From: an uncultured Porphyromonadaceae bacterium
GTDB taxonomy: Bacteria > Bacteroidota > Bacteroidia > Bacteroidales > Muribaculaceae
NCBI GenBank assembly: GCA_905193995.1
Contig: CAJJQT010000015.1
Span: forward strand, 1-15,403
Length of the DNA: 15,403 nt
Direction of reading: 5' to 3'
Part shown: piece by piece, positions 1 to 5,381 of the stretch
Layout of the letters: every line of letters begins with the position of its first letter
Numbering within the stretch: position 1 is the stretch's first letter
Program-made: the position numbers and the translations under genes
The notes under the pieces: model-generated
Told to the model about the DNA's origin: nothing
What the model saw: the letters and a program-made list of their open reading frames with translations, nothing else
Database searches by the model: none

Positions 1-13
1 GCCGACGAGGCGG

Positions 14-249
14 GTCGCCCTCCTCGCGGAGGGCGTGGATAGAAATATCTCGTCGGCATCCTCGATGGTAGCTTTCGCCTGTCGCCCTCCTCGCGGAGGG
101 CGTGGATAGAAATACCAGCTGCACCATCCGCGTCCCGGCCGGCGCCGGGGTCGCCCTCCTCGCGGAGGGCGTGGATAGAAATCTCATGGAGGCCGCCTAT
201 CCCGCCGACGAGGCGGGTCGCCCTCCTCGCGGAGGGCGTGGATAGAAAT
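14..249 (+). CRISPR. Type I-C-like CRISPR array, 4 repeats and 3 complete spacers
   Basis: Four identical 33-bp repeats lie at 14-46, 81-113, 150-182 and 217-249. Each begins GTCGCCCTCC and ends GTGGATAGAAAT. The repeat carries an 8-bp palindrome, CGCCCTCC/GGAGGGCG, around a TCGC loop. The length, the hairpin and the GGATxGAAAY-like 3' handle resemble type I-C repeats, and they place the repeat on the + strand as written. The spacers are 47-80 (34 bp), 114-149 (36 bp) and 183-216 (34 bp). Positions 1-13 are the end of a further spacer. The sequence after the fourth repeat is phage head-gene coding sequence and may itself be spacer 4. No leader or cas gene is visible, so the subtype rests on the repeat and on one observed TTC PAM. 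Confidence 0.96.
183..216 (+). other. CRISPR spacer 3, targeting the tail sheath gene of this phage
   Basis: This 34-nt spacer matches 3538-3571 in the tail sheath gene on the same strand at 33 of 34 positions. The one difference is at spacer position 28 (G in the spacer, A at 3565), far from the PAM and outside the expected seed. The three bases before the protospacer, 3535-3537, are TTC, the known PAM of type I-C systems. The match is read directly from the sequence. That the array immunises a host against this phage or a close relative is inference. Confidence 0.93.
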
Positions 250-1089
250 AACACGGTCTTTAACAAGGCGTTTGAAGGGCAGCATCCCACCTATGAAAAG
301 GTCGCGACCGTCGTGCCCAGCACCAGCGAATCCGAGACCTACGCATGGCTCGGTGACATCCCCGGCATGAGGGAGTGGATCGGTGAGCGCGAGATCCAGA
401 ACCTCTCCGGCTCCGCCTACACCATCAAGAACAAGGACTTCGAGCTGACTGTCGGCGTAGACCGCAACGCGGTCGAGGACGACAAGATCGGCCTCTACAA
501 TCCTTCCATTCAGATGCTCGGCGAGTCCGCCGCGCTGCATCCCGACGAGCTGGTCTACGGTCTGCTGGCCAACGGCTTCACCGAGAAGTGCTACGACGGC
601 AAGGCGTTCTTCGCTACCGACCACCCTGTCGGTAAGGACAAGGCAAGCAACAAGGGCACCGCGAAGCTGAGCATGGACGCCTACAAGACGGCGCGTACAT
701 CCATGATGAGCCTGAAGAACAGCAAGGGCCGCCCTCTGGCGCTGGTTCCCGATCTGCTGGTCGTGCCGCCCGCACTGGAAGCGGACGCCCGCGACATCCT
801 CGTCGCCGACTTCATTAACGGCACGAAGAACACCATGCAGGGCACGGCGGAGATCCATGTGGAGCCTCGCCTCGCAAGCGACTCCGCTTGGTTCCTGCTC
901 TGCACCAAGCGTCCCGTCAAGCCGCTGATCTACCAGCAGCGCAAGAAGGCGAAGTTCGTCTCCAAGACCAACGAGACCGACGACAACGTCTTCATGAGCA
1001 AGAAGTTCATCTACGGCGCAGACTCTCGCGGCAACGCGGGCTTCGGCTTCTGGCAGATGGCCTACGGCTCTGACGGCACCACCACCTAA
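250..1089 (+). CDS. Mu gpT-like major head (capsid) protein, 5'-truncated by the CRISPR junction
   Basis: This is the major capsid subunit that builds the icosahedral head. The open frame can be read from an ATG at 238, but 238-249 is CRISPR repeat sequence, so that start is an artefact of the junction. Genuine coding begins at 250 with NTVFNKAFEG and runs 279 residues to TAA. The sequence VPSTSESETYAWLGDIPGMREWIGERE matches the pattern of the Mu-like gpT family (VPSTxxxNTYxWLGxxPxxREWxGxR), as does the motif FFATDHPVGK (shown here in parts: VPSTSESETYAWLGDIP, then GMREWIGERE). Family members usually have a further dozen or so N-terminal residues, which are missing here. It is followed 29 bp later by a gp36-like gene, as in Mu. 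The family call is confident; the true start cannot be seen. Confidence 0.88.
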   Translation, partial: NTVFNKAFEGQHPTYEKVATVVPSTSESETYAWLGDIPGMREWIGEREIQNLSGSAYTIKNKDFELTVGVDRNAVEDDKIGLYNPSIQMLGESAALHPDELVYGLLANGFTEKCYDGKAFFATDHPVGKDKASNKGTAKLSMDAYKTARTSMMSLKNSKGRPLALVPDLLVVPPALEADARDILVADFINGTKNTMQGTAEIHVEPRLASDSAWFLLCTKRPVKPLIYQQRKKAKFVSKTNETDDNVFMSKKFIYGADSRGNAGFGFWQMAYGSDGTTT

Positions 1090-1118
1090 ACCGCCCGGGG
1101 CAGAAAGGAGGGCACGGC

Positions 1119-1574
1119 ATGAGCTACAGCACACGCGCTGAAGTACGGGACATGGTCAAGGATGACGCGCTCAACGCGATCATCGGCGACACCTTCATTG
1201 AAGACCCCGCCGAGCGTGAAGAGCTGGTCTCCCCGATCATCGATGCGGCGATCGCCGACGCGGACGCAGAGATCGACGGCTACCTCGCCAAGAGGTACGC
1301 CGTCCCTCTGGCCCCGGCCCCGAGGGTCATCAACAAGTTCTCCAAGGACATCGCGGTCTACAATCTGTTCTCCCGCATCGGCATCGACGAGGGGACGGAT
1401 CAGAAGACCTACCTGAACCGCTACAACGCGGCGATCAAGTTCCTCACACTGGTTGCGGAAGGCACCGTGTCCATCGGCACGGAGACGGAAGACCCGGCGA
1501 GCGCAGCGGCGGGTGGTTTTAAGGTCAAGTCCAACAGCCGCCTGTTTACCCGCGAGAAGATGAGGGGGATGTAA
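1119..1574 (+). CDS. Mu gp36-like head-tail joining protein (DUF1320)
   Basis: A 151-residue protein of the DUF1320 family, found directly after the major head gene in Mu-like phages and thought to help form the head-tail connection. Visible family features are the N-terminal YSTRAEVRDMV, the acidic helix IIDAAIADADAEIDGYLAKRY (in two parts: IIDAAIADADAEIDG and YLAKRYAVPL) followed by PAPRVINKFSKDIAVYNL, and a C-terminal SRLFTREKMRGM. The Shine-Dalgarno AAAGGAGG at about 1104-1111 sits 6-7 nt before the ATG, which fixes the start. Only 3 bp separate it from the next gene, so the two are probably co-translated. The role follows from the family and from gene order. Confidence 0.85.
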   Translation: MSYSTRAEVRDMVKDDALNAIIGDTFIEDPAEREELVSPIIDAAIADADAEIDGYLAKRYAVPLAPAPRVINKFSKDIAVYNLFSRIGIDEGTDQKTYLNRYNAAIKFLTLVAEGTVSIGTETEDPASAAAGGFKVKSNSRLFTREKMRGM

Positions 1575-1577
1575 CGC

Positions 1578-2075
1578 ATGGCCATGTACAGCATCCGGCT
1601 CGACGGCGACACGCGGGCGATGCTCCGCAGGATCAGGAGCTTCTCGGAGATCGACAAGCAGGGCATCAATGCGGCACTGGCTGAGGGCGTGCGCGAGTCG
1701 ACGCTGGAACGGTTCAAGCAGAGCAAAGGCCCGGACGGGCGCAGATGGAAGACCTCCATCCGCGCCGCACAGGAGGGCGGCAAGACGCTCATCCAGTCCG
1801 CGCAGCTCCGCAACTCCATCCACGCCAAGTCGGACGCCTCCGGCTTCGCGGTCGGCACGAACGTCAAGCATGCGGCGACGCATCAGTTCGGAGAACCGGG
1901 CCGCACCATCCGGGCGCGGAAGAAGAAAGCCCTCCGTTTTCAGGTGGGCGGCAAGTGGGTCACGAAGAAGCAAGTCCGCATCACCATCCCGGCCCGTCCC
2001 TTCCTCGGTCTCTCAGAGGACGATATGCAGGAGATGAAGGCGACGGTCGAGGAGTTCATCCAGAAGGAGGATTGA
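1578..2075 (+). CDS. Phage virion morphogenesis protein (Mu gpG / P2 gpS-like)
   Basis: A 165-residue protein of the phage virion morphogenesis family (PF05069), which acts in tail completion and head-tail joining. Three family hallmarks are visible in order: GPDGRRWK at about residues 51-58, HAATHQFGEPGR at about 98-109, and ITIPARPFLGLS at about 135-146. A basic segment, RARKKKALRF, lies between the last two. A purine-rich GAGGGGG precedes the start. An alternative ATG two codons downstream (1584) is possible and changes nothing important. The gene lies 3 bp after the gp36-like gene and 4 bp before the next, in a tightly packed operon. Confidence 0.87.
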   Translation: MAMYSIRLDGDTRAMLRRIRSFSEIDKQGINAALAEGVRESTLERFKQSKGPDGRRWKTSIRAAQEGGKTLIQSAQLRNSIHAKSDASGFAVGTNVKHAATHQFGEPGRTIRARKKKALRFQVGGKWVTKKQVRITIPARPFLGLSEDDMQEMKATVEEFIQKED

Positions 2076-2079
2076 TCTC

Positions 2080-2577
2080 TTGCTCTACACGGAAAGCAAG
2101 CAATATCTCATCGACAAGCTGAAAGCGGCGGGCATCAAGTCCAAGCCGTTTACCACAGAGAAGGCTCTGGAGAAGAGCCAGGAGTCCCACATCGGCGCGG
2201 TCTTGTTCGAACGTGAGACTTTCACCCGAAACGGTTCCAAAAAGAGATACAGAGACGAAGAGGGAACGCTGCACAAAAGGCGGAAGATCATGGAACGGGC
2301 GACCACGTTCGGCGTGATCATCGGCGGCTACACCGATAATGAAGTCGAGGAGATATTTGACCGCTTTGTGGCGAGTCTTGACCGTGGCATCTACATCGAC
2401 GGCAACTTCGTCCCCATTGAGATTGAGGGAGCGGATTGGGTCGACAAGGACGACTCACTCCTGAAAGCACAGGTCGCCGTGCAGGTGATGATCACCTTCA
2501 ACGGCGGCGTTTACCGCGACACGGGCTTCGCACCTCTGACCGATGTCAGAGTGACGTCCGTGGAGAAGATCACATGA
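2080..2577 (+). CDS. Putative tail terminator/completion protein (Mu gp37 position), TTG start
   Basis: A 165-residue protein that starts with TTG at 2080. The start is supported by AAGGAGG at 2064-2070, 9 nt upstream. Its position between the virion morphogenesis protein and the sheath matches Mu gp37 (DUF1834), a tail-terminator-like protein. The fold pattern also fits: an N-terminal helix region (YLIDKLKAAGI), a basic middle (KRYRDEEGTLHKRRK), and strand-rich stretches ending in AQVAVQVMITFNGGVYRD. I see no diagnostic motif, so function rests on gene order and size. Confidence 0.6.
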   Translation: MLYTESKQYLIDKLKAAGIKSKPFTTEKALEKSQESHIGAVLFERETFTRNGSKKRYRDEEGTLHKRRKIMERATTFGVIIGGYTDNEVEEIFDRFVASLDRGIYIDGNFVPIEIEGADWVDKDDSLLKAQVAVQVMITFNGGVYRDTGFAPLTDVRVTSVEKIT

Positions 2578-2590
2578 AAGGAGCCTACAG

Positions 2591-2818
2591 ATGGCGACTA
2601 AAACACAGAAGCCGGAAGGCGCTGCCGCGCCGGAGCTTGTGCCGATTGACAAGCTCCGTGAGCAGCACAAGGTTGGGCGTGCCACCTACGCGGGCGTATG
2701 CGCCGCGAATGGCTGGCGGCCCGGTAAGGCGATGACGGAGGACGAGTTCCTCGCCGCCGTCGCCAAGTTCAACAACAGCCCGATGAACGGGCGTAAGAGC
2801 AAGGAGGCGAGGAAGTAA
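2591..2818 (+). CDS. Small tail protein of unknown function (Mu gp38 position)
   Basis: A 75-residue basic protein with AAAGGAG at 2577-2583, 7 nt before its ATG. Its stop overlaps the start of the sheath gene by one base (TAATG), which suggests translational coupling. Mu and its relatives carry a small ORF (gp38, DUF2635-type) just before the sheath gene. This one has the right size and place, but I cannot confirm homology. Visible features are a Pro/Ala-rich N-terminus, the segment LREQHKVGRATYAGVCAANG resembling a small helical domain, and a Lys/Arg-rich tail. Confidence 0.55.
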   Translation: MATKTQKPEGAAAPELVPIDKLREQHKVGRATYAGVCAANGWRPGKAMTEDEFLAAVAKFNNSPMNGRKSKEARK

Positions 2819-4263
2819 TGCTTAGAGATGTACGCAGCAACGTCACGGACGGACTGCTCGGCTTCGCCACGGCAACGGGCGACGGTCTGCACATCAAGAT
2901 CGGCGTCTCCCCCTCTGTCACCGAAAAGCCCATCACCATCCTCGGCAGCATGGGCGCAAGCACCATCAAGTCCAAGCTGGGCCTGTCCCCGCTGGCCGAT
3001 GCGGTCATGGACGCGGTGCAGGGCGGCGCGGCCCGCGTGTTCTGCATCCCCGTCGCCGCGAGCACCGCTGGCACGATCGGCGAGGTCACGAAGACGGGCG
3101 ACGGCGGCGGCAGCGTGACCGTGCAGGGCTCGCCCAACAACGCCTACGCGCTCACCGTGCGCTTCACCGCGCAGGGCGGGCTCAACACCGCAGCCTTCGT
3201 CTACTCCATCGACGGCGACAACTTCTCGGATGAGATCACCGTCCCCGTCACTGGCAGCTACGAGATCGAGGGCACGGGTCTGACGATCAAGTTCACCGAG
3301 GCGAGCTCGCCGGATCAGAAGCCCAGTTCCTTCCTCGTGCGCGACACCTACACCCTCAAGACCACTGCACCGAGCATGACGAACGGCGATGTGCTGGGCG
3401 CGATTGAGAAGATCAAGAGCTTCAGCGAGGAGTTCGAGTTCGTCCACATAGTCGGCGAGAGCACGGTGGAGCTGTGGGAGGCGGTCAGTGAAGCACAAAA
3501 GGAGCTGATGACGGTCTGCCACAAGCCCTGCTTCTTCCTCATGGAGGCCGCCTATCCCGCCGACAAGGCGGATGGCGACCTGAGCGATTGGGCGCTGAAG
3601 ATGGAGGCAGACCGTAAGCGGATCAAGAACTCCGACATTCAGGTCTGCGCCGCATGGGGTCGCCTTGTGCGGCTGGACGGCACCACGCAGATTGTCAACC
3701 TCGCGGGCCTCGCCTCCGGGCGCTACGCCATGACGAAGGTGAGCGTGTCCATCGGCAAGACCAAGGACGAGGACGCGCTGGGCTTCCCCAAGACGAAGCT
3801 GCTGGAGCTGGTTCCCATCGGCTACGACAGCACCGTCATTGAACTGCTGGACGTCGCGGGCTACATGACCTTCCGCGAGTACGACGGCCTTGACGACATC
3901 TTTGTCTATCACACGAAGATGATGTGCAAGGACGGCAGCGACTTCCGCTATGCCGAGGATGTGCGTGTGAAGAACAAGATCATCCGCGAGACACGCAAGA
4001 AGGCGCTGCAGTTCAAGAACGACGACATCGACCTTGAGGACATTCAGGGCGAGCTGGACGCGCGGGCGAAGTTCATCAGCGTGCCGCTTGACCGCATGGT
4101 GGAAGACAAGGAGATCAGCTCCTATGAGACCACCGTGGACGAGAGCTGCTACGATACCTTCCTCGAAGATGAGACCATGAGCGTCATCATCCGCTACCTC
4201 TCCAGAGGCTACATCCGCGAGGTCGTTATCGACATCGGGCGCTCGGCTCTGAGCAGCAACTAA
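2818..4263 (+). CDS. Tail sheath protein of a contractile tail
   Basis: A 481-residue protein forming the contractile sheath around the tail tube. The N-terminus VRSNVTDGLLGFATATGDGL and the segment PITILGSMGAS resemble the sheath proteins of Mu-like Firmicute phages (DUF2586-like, from memory). The C-terminus SVIIRYLSRGYIREVVIDIG has the long strand expected for the arm that links sheath subunits. It is followed 16 bp later by the tail tube gene, the invariable partner in contractile tails. Residues 241-251 are encoded by the protospacer of CRISPR spacer 3, and the PAM TTC encodes Phe240. The spacer differs at codon 250 (AAG Lys here, GAG Glu in the spacer), so spacer and phage are related but not identical. 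Confidence 0.83.
   Translation: MLRDVRSNVTDGLLGFATATGDGLHIKIGVSPSVTEKPITILGSMGASTIKSKLGLSPLADAVMDAVQGGAARVFCIPVAASTAGTIGEVTKTGDGGGSVTVQGSPNNAYALTVRFTAQGGLNTAAFVYSIDGDNFSDEITVPVTGSYEIEGTGLTIKFTEASSPDQKPSSFLVRDTYTLKTTAPSMTNGDVLGAIEKIKSFSEEFEFVHIVGESTVELWEAVSEAQKELMTVCHKPCFFLMEAAYPADKADGDLSDWALKMEADRKRIKNSDIQVCAAWGRLVRLDGTTQIVNLAGLASGRYAMTKVSVSIGKTKDEDALGFPKTKLLELVPIGYDSTVIELLDVAGYMTFREYDGLDDIFVYHTKMMCKDGSDFRYAEDVRVKNKIIRETRKKALQFKNDDIDLEDIQGELDARAKFISVPLDRMVEDKEISSYETTVDESCYDTFLEDETMSVIIRYLSRGYIREVVIDIGRSALSSN
3538..3571 (+). other. Protospacer of CRISPR spacer 3, with TTC PAM at 3535-3537
   Basis: A 34-nt site inside the tail sheath gene that matches spacer 3 (183-216) except at 3565. The adjacent upstream TTC is the type I-C PAM. 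The protospacer begins exactly on a codon boundary (Leu241), which is coincidence unless repeated elsewhere. The single mismatch would change Lys250 to Glu and is PAM-distal. Confidence 0.93.
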
Positions 4264-4279
4264 GGGAGGAGGACAGGCA

Positions 4280-4714
4280 ATGCTGAAGGTAAACGGAAAA
4301 GCCTATGATTGGGGCGACGTGGATCTGAAAATCCCCGGCCTGAACATTCAGGTGCAGGAGATCAGCTATGACGACGAGCTGGAGATAGAGGAAGTCTACG
4401 GCTACGGCTCCAAGCCGCGCGGCTACGGCACGGGCAACTATAAGGCGTCCGGCAAGCTCTCCATGCTCCGCGACGACTACGACGATCTGCTGGCCTACTG
4501 CAAGCAGAAGGGCGTTCCCTTCTACAAGATGGAGCTGCCCTCCATCATCGTCTCCTACGCCAACGAGGGCGCACGCACGAAGATCGACGAGCTGAAGAAG
4601 GTCAAGTTCTCCAAGCGCAGCAACAAGGCAGCGCAGGGCGACAAGAGCCTCACCGTCGACGTCGACATGATGATCGTCGGCGGCGTGTATCAGGACGGCG
4701 TCGCACCCGTCTAA
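4280..4714 (+). CDS. Tail tube protein (Mu gpM-like)
   Basis: A 144-residue protein expected to stack into hexameric rings inside the sheath and form the channel for DNA. It has the look of tail tube proteins: VNGKAYDWGDVDLKIPGL at the N-terminus, IQVQEISYDDELEIEEVYG, and GTGNYKASGKLSMLRDDYDD in the middle (the XXYXASGKLSM pattern of a beta hairpin). It lies immediately after the sheath gene. The Shine-Dalgarno GGGAGGAGG at 4264-4272 is 7 nt before the ATG. The 39-bp gap to the next gene is relatively A/T-rich and shows no terminator hairpin. Confidence 0.83.
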   Translation: MLKVNGKAYDWGDVDLKIPGLNIQVQEISYDDELEIEEVYGYGSKPRGYGTGNYKASGKLSMLRDDYDDLLAYCKQKGVPFYKMELPSIIVSYANEGARTKIDELKKVKFSKRSNKAAQGDKSLTVDVDMMIVGGVYQDGVAPV

Positions 4715-4753
4715 GGACAACATTTTTGAGAATAACAAGGAGGAAGTCACACT

Positions 4754-5110
4754 ATGGAAAGCATCAACAACCAGACCCCCGCCCGCAGCAGCGAGGAACA
4801 GCTCAAGGCCAAGTACGGCGGCAAACTCTACCGCGTCGGCATCACCGTCCCTGTGGACGATGAGAGCGAGAAAGAGTTCTCCTACTACTTCAAGCGCCCC
4901 ACCGTCCCCAGCTATGACCGCTACATCAAGACCGCTGCGCAGGGCATCACCAAGGCAAGCAAGGCGTTCATGCTGGACGCGGTCATCGACGAGGACGCCG
5001 AGCGTCTGACGAAGGACATGGAGGAGAACCCCGGCATCGCGATCTCCATCGGCAATAAGTTGACGGAGATCCTCGGCCTGACGGGTACGGCAAATTTGAA
5101 GAAGCTCTAA
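4754..5110 (+). CDS. Tail assembly chaperone, short (frame 0) product
   Basis: A 118-residue protein between the tail tube and tape measure genes, the usual place of the tail assembly chaperone that coats the tape measure protein during tail assembly. AAGGAGG at 4738-4744 is 9 nt before the ATG. The sequence has the usual plan: a strand-rich N-terminal part (YRVGITVPVDDESEKEFSYY, in the segment FSYYFKRPTVPSYDRYIK) and a helical C-terminal part ending GLTGTANLKKL. Four codons before its stop lies the slippery heptamer A-AAT-TTG. The -1 frame stays open to 5322, so a longer fusion protein is expected. I see no strong motif for one named family, but position and frameshift together are diagnostic. 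Confidence 0.83.
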   Translation: MESINNQTPARSSEEQLKAKYGGKLYRVGITVPVDDESEKEFSYYFKRPTVPSYDRYIKTAAQGITKASKAFMLDAVIDEDAERLTKDMEENPGIAISIGNKLTEILGLTGTANLKKL

Positions 5111-5322
5111 GAGAACGGGTCGCGGAGGTACGGGAGAGCTTCGTGGAGCGCGGGCTCCTTGAGATCTATCGTTTTGTGCCTCCGCCTCTCTTAGAGACCT
5201 TTGACCCCAAAACGATTGACGACGTCGACGAGTTCCTCGGATGGGTCGCAAAGGCCCGCTTCATGCAGGAGCTTGAGGAGGGCATCGTCACCCGGGCGAT
5301 CGTGCGAGCGTTCCCCGAGTGA
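4754..5322 (+). CDS. Tail assembly chaperone, long product by programmed -1 frameshift
   Basis: Frame 0 is read from 4754 to 5098 and the -1 frame from 5098 to TGA at 5320-5322. This gives 115 + 74 = 189 residues. The extension begins EEALRERVAEVRESFVERGL and ends IVTRAIVRAFPE. It has no start codon with a ribosome binding site of its own, uses the same GC-rich third positions as its neighbours, and fills the gap before the tape measure gene. The phage-wide rule, lambda gpG/gpGT and Mu gp41 included, is that a small share of ribosomes shift here to make a long chaperone with a tape-measure-binding extension. The shift is inferred from sequence, not shown. Confidence 0.82.
5092..5098 (+). promoter_or_regulatory. 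Slippery heptamer AAATTTG for -1 ribosomal frameshifting
   Basis: Read in frame 0 as A-AAT-TTG, this fits X-XXY-YYZ exactly. After a one-base slip both tRNAs re-pair on AAA and TTT, and reading continues GAA-GAA-GCT in the open -1 frame. An 8-bp perfect inverted repeat, GAAGCTCT (5101-5108) and AGAGCTTC (5135-5142), follows 2 nt downstream and could act as a stimulatory stem. That spacing is shorter than the usual 5-9 nt, so part of the stem would have to be melted by the ribosome. Confidence 0.82.
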
Positions 5323-5381
5323 CGGCCTCCCGTCGCCGATCGTTTTCCGCCTCTATCTCAAACTGGAGGTGAAAGCAGAAA

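Noticed and set aside
238..249. ATG at 238 as the start of the head gene
   Set aside because: The bases 238-249 are the end of CRISPR repeat 4, shared by all four repeats, so this start is created by the junction.
184..1134. A 316-codon - strand frame across the array and head gene
   Set aside because: It runs through CRISPR repeats and antisense to the gpT-like gene, so it cannot be a real gene.
2686..3912. A 408-codon open frame on the - strand across the sheath gene
   Set aside because: Same antisense effect of codon bias over a well-supported sheath gene.
4715..4753. A terminator in the gap between tail tube and chaperone
   Set aside because: There is a short T-run but no GC-rich hairpin before it.
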